This document shows positions 1 through 9,253 of a DNA stretch of 64,000 bases, piece by piece. Both the position numbers and the translations under genes were made by a program. Each line of letters begins with the position of its first letter. Position 1 is the stretch's first letter. The notes below the pieces were generated by a model. The model did no database searches. It was not told the origin of the DNA and saw nothing but the letters and a program-made list of their open reading frames with translations. This stretch comes from Lachnospiraceae bacterium (lineage in GTDB: Bacteria; Bacillota; Clostridia; Lachnospirales; Lachnospiraceae), in assembly GCA_017463225.1 (NCBI GenBank), contig JAFTPO010000057.1:21447-85446 (forward strand). The letters run 5' to 3'.

Positions 1-177
1 AGTGAGTGGAATCTGGAATATAGGATTATGGATGAGATTCCTCTTAAAAATTATTTGGAGCCAATTAAGAAGAAAAAGTTAAAGACACGATTTGGACTTG
101 CATACAATGGACTTACGTACAATCATAAGATAATTAGAGCAAAGTTCGGCAGTGAAAAGTACCAGATGAATATATAG
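1..177 (+). CDS. C-terminal end of an unknown protein (partial)
   Basis: An open frame enters from the left edge in frame 1 and gives 58 residues ending at TAG (175-177). The fragment is rich in Lys and aromatic residues (motifs such as FGLAYNGLTYNHKIIRAKFG). It has no recognisable domain, membrane segment or cysteine pattern. A hairpin terminator follows within two bases of the stop, which supports this being a true gene end. The family cannot be named from this tail. Confidence 0.6.
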   Translation, partial: SEWNLEYRIMDEIPLKNYLEPIKKKKLKTRFGLAYNGLTYNHKIIRAKFGSEKYQMNI

Positions 178-179
178 CA

Positions 180-216
180 AAAGGCGCTGTCATAACTATC
201 TATGACGGCGCTTTTA
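180..216 (+). terminator. Rho-independent terminator after the partial gene
   Basis: AAGGCGCTGTCATA pairs imperfectly with TATGACGGCGCTT (one G-U pair and one bulge) and is followed by a short T tract. It separates the left-edge gene from the ABC exporter genes. Confidence 0.75.
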
Positions 217-253
217 ATATTTTGGGCATAAGCCCTGTGGGAGGATTTTGATA

Positions 254-1015
254 TTGGAGAATATACTAACAGCTAATAATTTGATAAAAACCTTCGAAAA
301 GCATGAGAAGAAGCAGAAGAAGGTAAGCTTTAATGCAGTGGATGATATATCACTGCAGGTTGGACAGGGGGAGATTGTAGGTGTATTGGGACCTAACGGA
401 GCTGGTAAAACAACGCTGCTTAGGATGCTTGGTATGCTTATGCAGCCTACATCAGGAAGCATTACTATGACAGTGGATGGTGAGCAACTTACCGACGTCA
501 CAAGGATTAAGGCAAATATAGGTTACTTGTCCGGAAATACAAAGCTGTACGGAAGACTGAGTACCAGAGAGCTACTGGAGATATTGGGAAATATATATGG
601 TATGGATAAGCAGGCCATAGACGAGCGCATAGAAGCTATATCCAAGGTGCTTAATCTGGAGAATTTTATAGACAACAGAATAGAGAAGCTTTCTACCGGT
701 CAAACTCAGAGAGCATCCATATCAAGATGTCTGATACACAGTCCAAAGCTATATATATTTGACGAGCCTACACTGGGCCTGGATATAATAAGCAGCAACT
801 CCATCATAGAGTTTATGAAGCAGGAGAGGCAGCAGGGGAAGACTGTGCTTTATTCCACTCATTATATGGAGGAGGCAGAATATCTCTGTGACAGAGTAGT
901 ACTTATAGACAAGGGGAGAATAGTGGCTCAGGGTACCATAGATGAGCTTTCACAGCTTACCGGAAAAAACAAGCTTAGAGATATATTCAACAGCCTTATA
1001 AAGGAGGTGGAGTAA
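254..1015 (+). CDS. natA: NatA-like ABC exporter ATP-binding subunit
   Basis: ATPase subunit of an ABC-2/NatAB-type exporter; the family includes Na+ and drug/peptide exporters. In the longest frame (255 residues) Walker A GPNGAGKT lies near residue 48, the signature LSTGQTQR near 148, Walker B LYIFDEPT near 168 and the switch His in STHYMEE near 205. No ATG is available at the front. TTG at 254 is preferred over TTG at 248 because it sits about nine bases after GGGAGG (239-244), whereas 248 leaves only three. The permease starts two bases after the stop, so the two are surely co-transcribed and form one transporter. NatA is chosen because of the NatB-type partner; the substrate is unknown. 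Confidence 0.9.
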   Translation: MENILTANNLIKTFEKHEKKQKKVSFNAVDDISLQVGQGEIVGVLGPNGAGKTTLLRMLGMLMQPTSGSITMTVDGEQLTDVTRIKANIGYLSGNTKLYGRLSTRELLEILGNIYGMDKQAIDERIEAISKVLNLENFIDNRIEKLSTGQTQRASISRCLIHSPKLYIFDEPTLGLDIISSNSIIEFMKQERQQGKTVLYSTHYMEEAEYLCDRVVLIDKGRIVAQGTIDELSQLTGKNKLRDIFNSLIKEVE

Positions 1016-1017
1016 TC

Positions 1018-3060
1018 ATGAATAGCAGAATTGTTAAGCAGCTTTTTAAGAAGGAAATGCTGGATGTTTTACGAGATAAAAAGACAGTGCTGATGATGGT
1101 GATTGTTCCACTGATTGTCTATCCATTGATTCTTATTCTTGGTATGCAGGTTATGACCGGTGTCAGTCAGGAGATGGCCAAGAGTACATATAAGATAGCA
1201 GTGGTGGGACAGTGCAAGGAGCAGTATATAAGTCTGTTCAAGGATGTAGATGAAAGTACATATTCAGTTGAGATAGTGACAAGTGACAGCTTAGAGCAGG
1301 ATTTGCTTAAGGGAGATGTGGATTGTTATCTTGAGATTACAGAGGATGAAGCTACAGGCGTTGAAAATGTAAATATATACTATCTTTCAGCCTCATCAAG
1401 ATCAAATTACGCAGTGGATGTGGCATATGAGATTATAAAGGATTATTCAAGGGCGAAAACTGAGGCTATGCTTGTGGATGCAAACCTTGATCCTGAGCTG
1501 GTGCTTAGTCCCATAAAGCTTGAGTATGTTGATAAGTCAACTGCAGAGGAGTCTACAGGAAGCCTGCTTGGCTCTATGTTACCTTTTATGCTGGTGGTAA
1601 GTATACTTATGGGAACTATGTATCCTGCCATTGACACTACTTCAGGAGAGAAAGAGAGAGGAACCCTAGAGACGGTGCTGACCCTTCCGGTAACCAGCAG
1701 AGAGCTTATATTTAGTAAGTTTTTAGCAGTGTCAATATTTGGTATAGCATCAGCATTGCTCAATATTCTATCTATGTGTGGCGTTATGGCATATATGATG
1801 AATATGATGAAGACTATGGGGGCAAATTCTTTTGATGGAGTTGATATAGGCAAATTTGTTGGACCTATGCTTATAGGAACTCTTTGTGTATTTGCCTTTG
1901 CGGTGTTTGTCAGTGCTCTTTCTATGTGCGTGTGTGCATTTGCAAAAAGCTACAAGGAGGCAAATAATTACATTACGCCGGTGACGCTGGTGGTAATGCT
2001 TGCATCATTTGTGTCATTTTTACCGAATGTAGAGCTTACTAAAAATATGGCCCTTATTCCGGTAGTAAATATATGTCTGCTTTTAAGAGATTTGCTGGTG
2101 TTTAAGTTTAACTACCTTAATGTACTCATAGTCCTTTTGAGCAATGTAATATATGGAATTATGGCAACCTTGGTGCTTGGAAGAATATATAACAGTGAAT
2201 CTGTAATGTTTGGAGACGGACAGTCAGGTATACAGCTTTTTGAAAAACGTTCAAATATGAAGAAGGGTGGAGTGCCTACCTTAGGGGATTGCGGCTTTGT
2301 TGTAGTGCTTATGGCATTTATATACCTGTATGTTGGAAGCAGTCTTCAGCTTCAGCTTGGAGCTACAGGCTTGGTGTTAAGTCAGCTTCTATTTGTGGCT
2401 GTTCCGCTGGTTATCGCAATATACTCTAAGAAGAGCCTGATAGAAACCTTCAAGCTAAGAATTGGTAGTGTTAAGAAGTTAGTAGGCGGAGTACTTTTGG
2501 GAGTGGGAGTAATAGTTGCAGGACTTGTAATATCAGTAATATCATCCTATATCTTTGCGGAGAGTGCAGGAGCATCTCAGGAAGGTCTTATGAGCTTTGT
2601 GCCGGAGAGCTTTCTGGCAGGATTGCTGGTTATAGCTCTTACTCCTGCTATATGTGAGGAAATGTTCTTTAGAGGTTACGTGTTTGCAGCTCTTGAGAAT
2701 AAGCTAAAGATTGTCACAGCTATATTGATAAATGGTGCTTTGTTTGGTGTGTTTCATATGAGCTTGGCAAAGTTTGTGGGAACAGCATTTTTAGGAGCAA
2801 TGCTTTGCTACATAGGATATAAGACCAGAAGTATTCTTCCTGGAATTATAATCCATTTTATGAATAATGCATTCTCATGCCTCTTGCTTTACTATCCTGA
2901 TAAGATGGTGAGGCTTATGCCTGTGCTGGGTGATGGAGAGTCATCTGAGAGAATGGTTAGCGGAGCCATAGTTATTGTTGCAGGTTTATTGTGCGGAATT
3001 ATAGGTCTTATGCTTCTTAGCAAAAATTCGTCGAAAATTCTGGAAAATGAAAAAATTTAA
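1018..3060 (+). CDS. natB: NatB-like ABC permease fused to a CPBP intramembrane protease
   Basis: A 680-residue membrane protein with two parts. Residues 1-400 resemble NatB/ABC-2 permeases: a membrane segment near 24-45, an extracytoplasmic domain to about 180, the family motif SGEKERGTLE near 210, then several membrane spans. Residues from about 425 form a second membrane block with the CPBP (CAAX protease and bacteriocin-processing) motifs: CEEMFFRGYV, FGVFHMSL and HFMNNAF. The two catalytic Glu, the Arg and both His/Asn motifs are present, so proteolysis is plausible. The gene starts right after natA with an AGGAGG-type site. Such fusions occur in other Clostridia. Coupled export and cleavage of a small peptide is an inference. 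Confidence 0.88.
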   Translation: MNSRIVKQLFKKEMLDVLRDKKTVLMMVIVPLIVYPLILILGMQVMTGVSQEMAKSTYKIAVVGQCKEQYISLFKDVDESTYSVEIVTSDSLEQDLLKGDVDCYLEITEDEATGVENVNIYYLSASSRSNYAVDVAYEIIKDYSRAKTEAMLVDANLDPELVLSPIKLEYVDKSTAEESTGSLLGSMLPFMLVVSILMGTMYPAIDTTSGEKERGTLETVLTLPVTSRELIFSKFLAVSIFGIASALLNILSMCGVMAYMMNMMKTMGANSFDGVDIGKFVGPMLIGTLCVFAFAVFVSALSMCVCAFAKSYKEANNYITPVTLVVMLASFVSFLPNVELTKNMALIPVVNICLLLRDLLVFKFNYLNVLIVLLSNVIYGIMATLVLGRIYNSESVMFGDGQSGIQLFEKRSNMKKGGVPTLGDCGFVVVLMAFIYLYVGSSLQLQLGATGLVLSQLLFVAVPLVIAIYSKKSLIETFKLRIGSVKKLVGGVLLGVGVIVAGLVISVISSYIFAESAGASQEGLMSFVPESFLAGLLVIALTPAICEEMFFRGYVFAALENKLKIVTAILINGALFGVFHMSLAKFVGTAFLGAMLCYIGYKTRSILPGIIIHFMNNAFSCLLLYYPDKMVRLMPVLGDGESSERMVSGAIVIVAGLLCGIIGLMLLSKNSSKILENEKI

Positions 3061-3071
3061 AGGAAACTTGG

Positions 3072-3122
3072 TTGAGTAAGTGAAAATAATATGCTAGAAT
3101 AAAATTGTATATTTGTACAATT
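3072..3122 (+). promoter_or_regulatory. Putative sigma-A promoter with hairpin at +1
   Basis: TTGAGT (3072-3077), a 17-bp spacer and TAGAAT (3095-3100). It is followed at once by AATTGTA-6nt-TACAATT (3103-3122), a 7-bp stem around the predicted start point. A second small hairpin, ATGGGAG-AAAG-CTCCCAT (about 3156-3173), lies just before the ribosome site of the lysozyme gene. Confidence 0.5.
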
Positions 3123-3182
3123 CGTTTTGTAGAAAATACTAAATTATGTTTTGAAATGGGAGAAAGCTCCCATAGGAGATAT

Positions 3183-4133
3183 ATGCAACGAACACAGCTA
3201 ATTAAATACCTTCTTGTGGTGGCGTCGGTGATTATGCTGGTTATGATTGGTGTGATTATTGGTATCAACATAAAGAAGGATAAGGATACATATCCCAGAT
3301 TAGTGATTCCTAATCAGCTTGCATGGACCTTTAAACCTGGGGAAGAGGCGGCTAAGATAGAGGATAACTACTGGAGATTTGCGGAGGCAAGCTATATACT
3401 TATAGGAGAGTATCCTAATTATGAATACTATAAGATAGCTCCGGGAGCCCCTAGAAATGACTATGTTAAGGAAAATTTTTATATAGAAAATGGCAATGAA
3501 ATGTACTATCATAACGAGGCCGGCGAAAGACAGACTACCATAACCATTGATGTGTCAGAGTTTCAGGGAGATATCGACTGGCAGCAGGTTAAGGATGAGG
3601 GTGGCGTAGATATGGCCATCGTAAGAGTGGGCTACAGAGGATATAGTGGTGGCTCTATTAATGAAGACAGTATGTTTTATGACAATGTATCAGGAGCCAA
3701 GGAAGCAGGACTAAAGGTGGGAGTGTACTTTTACAGTCAGGCAATTAACTACGACGAGGGTGTAGAAGAGGCTCAGTTTGTGCTGTCTAATATTGCGGGG
3801 CTTGGTATAGATGGTCCGGTGGTTATAGATACTGAGGATGCCTTTGCTGAGGGTGCCAGAACTAATGGTATATCTATACAGGATAGAACTGACAGTGTGG
3901 TGGCATTTTGTGAAACTGTTAAGGCTTCAGGCTATGAGCCTATGATATATGCCAATAGGAATTGGTATGCAGCCAGTCTTGATATGAGCAGGTTATGTCA
4001 TTACAAGCTCTGGCTTGCACAGTATTCTAATATGCCAAGCTTTCCATATCAATATGTGGGCTGGCAGTACACAGATACAGGTTTTGTATACGGTGTTGAG
4101 GGCTCTGTTGATATGAATGTTTGGTTTGAATAA
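3183..4133 (+). CDS. Membrane-anchored GH25 lysozyme
   Basis: A 316-residue protein with one N-terminal membrane segment (about residues 9-29), a short linker region and a glycoside hydrolase family 25 domain (muramidase cutting MurNAc-GlcNAc bonds). Family motifs seen are IDVSEFQGDIDW, VGVYFYSQA, VVIDTED (the Asp/Glu active-site strand) and a terminal DMNVWF; the usual GWQY strand is also present. ATG 3183 is chosen because it follows TAGGAG at proper spacing. The longer frame starting at 3105 runs through hairpins and has no ribosome site. It faces outward, so cell-wall remodelling is the likely role. No cell-wall binding repeats are present. Confidence 0.88.
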   Translation: MQRTQLIKYLLVVASVIMLVMIGVIIGINIKKDKDTYPRLVIPNQLAWTFKPGEEAAKIEDNYWRFAEASYILIGEYPNYEYYKIAPGAPRNDYVKENFYIENGNEMYYHNEAGERQTTITIDVSEFQGDIDWQQVKDEGGVDMAIVRVGYRGYSGGSINEDSMFYDNVSGAKEAGLKVGVYFYSQAINYDEGVEEAQFVLSNIAGLGIDGPVVIDTEDAFAEGARTNGISIQDRTDSVVAFCETVKASGYEPMIYANRNWYAASLDMSRLCHYKLWLAQYSNMPSFPYQYVGWQYTDTGFVYGVEGSVDMNVWFE

Positions 4134-4195
4134 GAAATATTCTACACATAGATATAAATTATGTCTTTGATAACAGATGAGGAGATGATAGGTAT

Positions 4196-6118
4196 ATGAA
4201 TATATCTAACTGGGATTTGGCCTACGATTTTGCGGCAGCATTTGGCTTGATAATGCTGTTTATATGGTATGGCAATGAAAAGAGAATACCATCTAGAGCC
4301 CACAAGGCATTCTTGGGTGTATGTGTTGGAATAATGTTAGTAATTACCGTTGAGATTATAGAGGTTTTATTCGGTAGATATAGAGATTATATTGACGATA
4401 GAGCTATGTATGTAGTGCTTTATGGTCAGATGCTTGCTATACTTACTGCTTGTCTCTTCTTTGCTTATTATGTAAAGCTACTAACCAAGGTTCCACAGAA
4501 AAATTTGGAGGTTTTTGTAAAAAATATCAAGATAGCTACAGTTGCTTGTGTGGTCTTAATGATATTAAATCCTTTTACTGAGTGGCTATTTGTTATAGAG
4601 GATAAGAAGATACTGGTACACAAGGGCTTTGTTATACCATATATAATAAGTGTATCCATGATGCTTACAGCCTTTAGTAACATTGGTAAGCTTTCCAAGG
4701 AGATTACATTTAGAAAATGTATTATAATGATTCTGAATTTTGTATTCTGTATAGTAGCGTTAGTGTTACAGATAACAGGTATCGCAACCATATTCTCCTT
4801 TACTTTAGTAACAGGATGTATGACTATATATCACTATTTACAGAATCCATATGCGGTTATGGATACAACTACGGGACAGTTTAACCGAAGATTTATGAAT
4901 GATTATATTACATATAGATTCGAGGTTAACAAAAGCATGGGTGTGTTCCTTATTGCTATGGATGACTTTAAGCTAATTAATAAAACCTATGGTATCGATG
5001 TGGGAGATAATCTTTTGCTACAGGTTGGTGAATATCTTAGCAGCCTAAAATATCCGGGTGAGGTGTTCAGATTTGGTTCAGACCAATTTTGCGCTGTTAT
5101 GGATAAAAACCTGTCTCAGATACCGGAGATAGCAGAGGAGATTCATGAGAGGTTTATGCACCCTTGGTATACAGGGGATGGTGAGGCGGTTATGATGTCT
5201 GCATCTATCTGTATAGTCAAGTGTCCACAGGATGCTGCTGATATGGGTGAGCTGGTTGATATTATGGATTATTCTATGGCTTTAGCTAAGAAGACCAAGA
5301 AGGGTAATGTAAGCTATGCTTCAGACATGAAGCTGGATGATGTTAGAAGAGATAAGGCTGTGGAGAAGGCTGTAAAGCTAGCTATGGATAGAGATGAGAT
5401 TATGGTTCACTATCAGCCTATATATTCTGTTGAAAAGGGAGCTTATAATTCTGCGGAGGCGTTGGTAAGACTTAAGGATGATGAGCTTGGTTGGATATCG
5501 CCAGATGAGTTTATACCATTGGCAGAAAAACACGGTTTGATTCTTGAGTTAGGTGATATGATACTTGAAAAGGTTTGTCGCTTTATTAAAGACTTTAATC
5601 TTAAGGATTCAAGTATAGAGTACATAGAGGTTAATATTAGTACAGTTCAGCTTATGCATAAAGGCTTTGCGGGAAGAGTTAAGAAAATTCTTGAGGAATA
5701 TGATGTTACACCGGATCAGATTAATATAGAGATAACAGAGACTGCAACTATGGGTGATGTATCTGTGGTTGATGCTAATATTAAGGAATTGGTTGAGTAT
5801 GGAATTAAGTTCTCACTTGATGATTATGGCTCAGGATACTCCAATATCGACTACATTAATCAGATGCCATTTTCCATCATCAAGCTGGATAAGAGCATTA
5901 TTTGGGAGGCCTTTAAGAATGATAAGGCAGGCATTACCCTTAAGTATACTATTGGAATGCTTAACGCTTTGCAGCTTCTTATAGTAGCAGAGGGTGTGGA
6001 GACAGAGGATATGAAGAATCATTTGGTTGATATAGGATGCCACTATATGCAGGGTTGGTATTACTCGAAGGCAGTAAGTGATCAGGAGTTTATGGAGCTT
6101 GTTGAAAAGTCGGCATAG
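4196..6118 (+). CDS. Membrane EAL phosphodiesterase with degenerate GGDEF domain
   Basis: 640 residues. The N-terminal 215 residues contain about seven hydrophobic segments (a sensory membrane module). A GGDEF-fold domain follows at about 225-365, but its signature is FGSDQF instead of GGDEF, so it probably makes no c-di-GMP. The C-terminal EAL domain (about 390-640) keeps the metal and catalytic motifs: AEALVRL, NIS, EITET, DDYGSGYS, KLDKSII, AEGVET and MQGWYYS. It should therefore hydrolyse c-di-GMP to pGpG. The gene stands alone between the lysozyme gene and a terminator. A PilZ-domain protein, a possible c-di-GMP receptor, is encoded at 30909-31514. Confidence 0.9.
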   Translation: MNISNWDLAYDFAAAFGLIMLFIWYGNEKRIPSRAHKAFLGVCVGIMLVITVEIIEVLFGRYRDYIDDRAMYVVLYGQMLAILTACLFFAYYVKLLTKVPQKNLEVFVKNIKIATVACVVLMILNPFTEWLFVIEDKKILVHKGFVIPYIISVSMMLTAFSNIGKLSKEITFRKCIIMILNFVFCIVALVLQITGIATIFSFTLVTGCMTIYHYLQNPYAVMDTTTGQFNRRFMNDYITYRFEVNKSMGVFLIAMDDFKLINKTYGIDVGDNLLLQVGEYLSSLKYPGEVFRFGSDQFCAVMDKNLSQIPEIAEEIHERFMHPWYTGDGEAVMMSASICIVKCPQDAADMGELVDIMDYSMALAKKTKKGNVSYASDMKLDDVRRDKAVEKAVKLAMDRDEIMVHYQPIYSVEKGAYNSAEALVRLKDDELGWISPDEFIPLAEKHGLILELGDMILEKVCRFIKDFNLKDSSIEYIEVNISTVQLMHKGFAGRVKKILEEYDVTPDQINIEITETATMGDVSVVDANIKELVEYGIKFSLDDYGSGYSNIDYINQMPFSIIKLDKSIIWEAFKNDKAGITLKYTIGMLNALQLLIVAEGVETEDMKNHLVDIGCHYMQGWYYSKAVSDQEFMELVEKSA

Positions 6119-6139
6119 GACAATATATTAACTATTATT

Positions 6140-6177
6140 AGAGGAATGTCAAAATTTTTTTGATATTCCTCTTTTTT
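6140..6177 (+). terminator. Rho-independent terminator after the EAL gene
   Basis: AGAGGAATGTCA pairs with TGATATTCCTCT and is followed by six T (6172-6177). Confidence 0.8.
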
Positions 6178-6243
6178 GATACATTTTAGATACAATTAGA
6201 TTTTATACTACATAGTAGAATGATTTATGCTGGGGGTGTTTGT

Positions 6244-7668
6244 ATGAGGAAGAGATTGCTTGTAGGATGTATGCTTCTTATTTTTTCACTATCAGGCTGT
6301 AATAATAAAGAAGGTCAGGAAATTGATGAGAAGTTATCTTCCCTTGATAGTGGTGAATCTATAGCAGAGGAAGATAATAAGGATGATGAAACATACAGCA
6401 TGCCGGAGTCAGTATCCTATGAGGTGTCAAGTAAGCTTAACTCAGGAAGAACTATTAAGGTAGAGGCTAAAGTATCAGCCGCACAGACAGATGACATATC
6501 AGTATACAGCTTAAGCTACACACCTATGGATGGTGCATATATCAGAGGCTATGCAGACAAGCTTTTTGATAATGGAGAATATACAGTGGTTAAGCCCTAT
6601 GAGATAAGTAGCTTGGAGGAGCTTAATGAAGAGCGAAATCATTCTATGGATATATGGAGCTATTATGGTGGTGCAGATGGCGGAGGAGTAAAACAGCATT
6701 ATGGAGTGTATGGCTCCATAGGCATAGGACCTGAGCATAACATCACAATGATTGACCAGCAGGTGTCAGAGTTTCAGGAAAGTAATGTGGTAGAATATAA
6801 GGGAAATCAGATTTTATATGAGGAAAGCTATGAGGACTTTGATGATGAAGGAAACATAGCAGGAGAGGTAATAGCTAAAAAGGGGAAACTAAGAGGAACT
6901 GTGGATGGTGATGAGTGGGAGCTTAGAGCCTATGGCACCAATGAAAATAATATGCATGATTATGATGTTATGATTATGCATAAGGTTTACACAGATACAG
7001 AGGTTATTCAGTGTATAGGTGTAAATGATTTTGCCACAAGCTGTTATGGAAATAATTTACTTGATATAGATATAGCAAGAGCAGATGCGGAAGAATTTTT
7101 AAATAAGCTGGGCCTTGATAAAATCGATAACATAAGTACATTTCAGTTAGTGACCAAGGTGGATGATAAGGAAGTAAATGATGGTTATAGATTTATATTT
7201 GCACCTAGGTATGATAGCCTGCCCCTGGCATTTTTGAATAGCTCTTATGTTATTGATACACCTACATATGCAAAGGTGTATGGTATAGAGCAGGCATGCT
7301 TTCAGGAATATATTAATGTGAACATTACAAGTGAAGGTATTATAGAGGTATCATTTTATAAGGGCTACGATAAGCCGGTAGAATTGACAGATGATGCGGA
7401 GCTATTAAGCTTTGAGGATGTTGATATAATAGCTAAGAAATATATAGAGGAAAGCTTTCCATTTATACTTACAATTTCTAATATAGAATTAGAATACGTA
7501 ATAACCTATTATGGTGAAGAGGATTACGCCTTGGTACCGGTTTGGTTATATTCCACGGAAATTGATGTTGGTGGTTGGGGTTCTACCTGTTTTGGAGTTA
7601 ATGCCTTAGATGGAAGCATCATAGAATTTGGATTTGAGAATTATGCTGCCCATGTCTGGAGTTATTAA
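6244..7668 (+). CDS. Lipoprotein of unknown function, paralogue 1
   Basis: A 474-residue predicted lipoprotein: basic start (MRKR), hydrophobic stretch and lipobox LSGC with Cys near residue 19. ATG 6244 is chosen because of GGGGGTG six bases upstream; the frame could start 24 bases earlier without a ribosome site. Mature sequence is acidic and Tyr-rich, and lacks membrane spans. It is clearly paralogous to the next gene: both have the segment YADKLFDNGEY followed by an EELN-E-R-H motif, and both end with FGVNALDGSI and an acidic/aromatic tail. I do not recognise a catalytic motif. It resembles uncharacterised Lachnospiraceae lipoproteins; a DUF6034-type assignment is possible but unverified. 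Its position suggests a partner of the downstream ABC system. Confidence 0.8.
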   Translation: MRKRLLVGCMLLIFSLSGCNNKEGQEIDEKLSSLDSGESIAEEDNKDDETYSMPESVSYEVSSKLNSGRTIKVEAKVSAAQTDDISVYSLSYTPMDGAYIRGYADKLFDNGEYTVVKPYEISSLEELNEERNHSMDIWSYYGGADGGGVKQHYGVYGSIGIGPEHNITMIDQQVSEFQESNVVEYKGNQILYEESYEDFDDEGNIAGEVIAKKGKLRGTVDGDEWELRAYGTNENNMHDYDVMIMHKVYTDTEVIQCIGVNDFATSCYGNNLLDIDIARADAEEFLNKLGLDKIDNISTFQLVTKVDDKEVNDGYRFIFAPRYDSLPLAFLNSSYVIDTPTYAKVYGIEQACFQEYINVNITSEGIIEVSFYKGYDKPVELTDDAELLSFEDVDIIAKKYIEESFPFILTISNIELEYVITYYGEEDYALVPVWLYSTEIDVGGWGSTCFGVNALDGSIIEFGFENYAAHVWSY

Positions 7669-7704
7669 TGAGTAGGGACTATAAGAAAGGATACGAGAAA
7701 GATT

Positions 7705-9168
7705 ATGAAGAAAGTATTATTATCAATATTATTAATTATAATCTTATGTACTGCCTGTAATAAGGATAAGAGCGACGACATACAGGATAAGCTAAGTGCT
7801 GTGGAAGGGGAAAATGTTAGCGCAGGAAGTGCAACGGATACAGATACACAGGCTACTTACACTTATCCTGAAACAGTAAACTATGTGTCAAATGCGGATA
7901 TACCGGAGAACAAAACCACCATTGATGCTAAGGTTATAGCGGAGACTACAGAGGATATAAGTGTATATGGATTATCTTTTGTACCTATAGATGATGAGCT
8001 TGTAAAAAGCTATGCAGACAAGCTATTTGATAATGGTGAGTATCAGGTTATAAAGCCCTTTGACATATGTAATGAAGAGGAGCTTAATGACGAGAGAGAG
8101 CATGCAGTAATGCTTATGGATTACTATGGTAATACCAGCCGTGCCGGGCAGAAGTATTATAAGCTTCCTTGTATGACCATACCATATGCACCAGAGGATG
8201 TAATTAACAGTATAGATTATGAACTTTCAAAGTATGAGGAAAGTAACTTTGTGGAGCTTTCGGAGGGGCAACTGCTTTACAAGGAGACTAGAGAAAACTA
8301 TGAGGATACACCTGATGATTCCATTACTACTCGCAAAAGTAAGACTAGACTTAGAGGTAAGGTGGATGGTGAGGAGTGGGATATGACTGTTCAGTATGTA
8401 GAGCCTGTAGGAGGTGTTCCATACGGAGTTATAAGCATGTCCAATGTTTATTCTGACACATTTGTCTTAAAGTATGAGATGATTAACGATAGAAATACTA
8501 TGTTTTTTGGAGAAAATGTAGTGGATATGGATGAAGCAAAAAAGGATGCCACTGATGCTCTGAATAAGCTGGGCTTTGAGGAGATAGATAATATTTATAC
8601 CTATAGTGTAATAAGCTGTGATACCTACACAGTTGAAAATGGTTACTCACAGAGCACTGGTGAAAAAAATAATGGCTACTGCTTTGTCTTCGCTAGAAGA
8701 TACGGAAATTTAGATGTGGGATATGTAGCTCATCCATTTAACAGCATAACCATGACTCAGGTGTATGGGGAAGAGCTTGGAAATTTTCAGGAGTACATAT
8801 ATGTTACTGTAACAGAGGACGGAATATATAATATATCATTCTCTACAGGATACCAGGTGACAGAGAAGTTGGCGGAAGATTCTATCCTCATGGATTTTGA
8901 TTCCGTTAATGATATGGCTATTAGGTATATTGAGGAGAGACCTATAATATGTCAGGATATTGGTAGTGTTGAACTTAAATACATTGCTACATGTTATGAG
9001 GATGATGGTTATGCGTTAGTTCCGGTGTGGGTGTATTATTTTAATATGGATTATCATGACACCACATATTATGAGGAGCCAAGCGCCAGGTTCGGCGTCA
9101 ATGCCCTAGATGGTTCCATAGTAGATTTTATTTGGACAGAGGATCCATTTGATATTGACTTATATTAG
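7705..9168 (+). CDS. Lipoprotein of unknown function, paralogue 2
   Basis: A 487-residue predicted lipoprotein (MKKVLLSILLIIIL, lipobox LCTAC). It aligns over its whole length with the preceding gene (shared YADKLFDNGEY, LRGKVDGEEWD versus LRGTVDGDEWE, FGVNALDGSIVDF), so the pair arose by tandem duplication. It has a similarly acidic mature domain and no visible catalytic residues. The start is the ATG at 7705 after AAGGATACGAGAAAG. The gene begins 36 bases after the previous stop and lies 85 bases before the adaptor genes. The shared C-terminal FGVNALDG motif is the most conserved part and may be a fold signature. Function unknown. Confidence 0.8.
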   Translation: MKKVLLSILLIIILCTACNKDKSDDIQDKLSAVEGENVSAGSATDTDTQATYTYPETVNYVSNADIPENKTTIDAKVIAETTEDISVYGLSFVPIDDELVKSYADKLFDNGEYQVIKPFDICNEEELNDEREHAVMLMDYYGNTSRAGQKYYKLPCMTIPYAPEDVINSIDYELSKYEESNFVELSEGQLLYKETRENYEDTPDDSITTRKSKTRLRGKVDGEEWDMTVQYVEPVGGVPYGVISMSNVYSDTFVLKYEMINDRNTMFFGENVVDMDEAKKDATDALNKLGFEEIDNIYTYSVISCDTYTVENGYSQSTGEKNNGYCFVFARRYGNLDVGYVAHPFNSITMTQVYGEELGNFQEYIYVTVTEDGIYNISFSTGYQVTEKLAEDSILMDFDSVNDMAIRYIEERPIICQDIGSVELKYIATCYEDDGYALVPVWVYYFNMDYHDTTYYEEPSARFGVNALDGSIVDFIWTEDPFDIDLY

Positions 9169-9170
9169 TG

Positions 9171-9200
9171 ATGACAGAGGATATAAATTATTGGTATAAT
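9171..9200 (+). promoter_or_regulatory. Putative promoter of the adaptor/permease/ATPase genes
   Basis: ATGACA (9171-9176), 18-bp spacer, TATAAT (9195-9200). It lies between the second lipoprotein and the first adaptor, so the transporter genes may be transcribed partly on their own. Confidence 0.4.
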
Positions 9201-9253
9201 AAAAACTAGTTTAAAATTAACTTAAAAGTATTTTCAGCTTTTTGGAGGCTATA

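Noticed and set aside
3105-3182. Longer N-terminus for the lysozyme
   Set aside because: The added 26 codons include promoter-side and hairpin sequence with no ribosome site; ATG 3183 has a good one.
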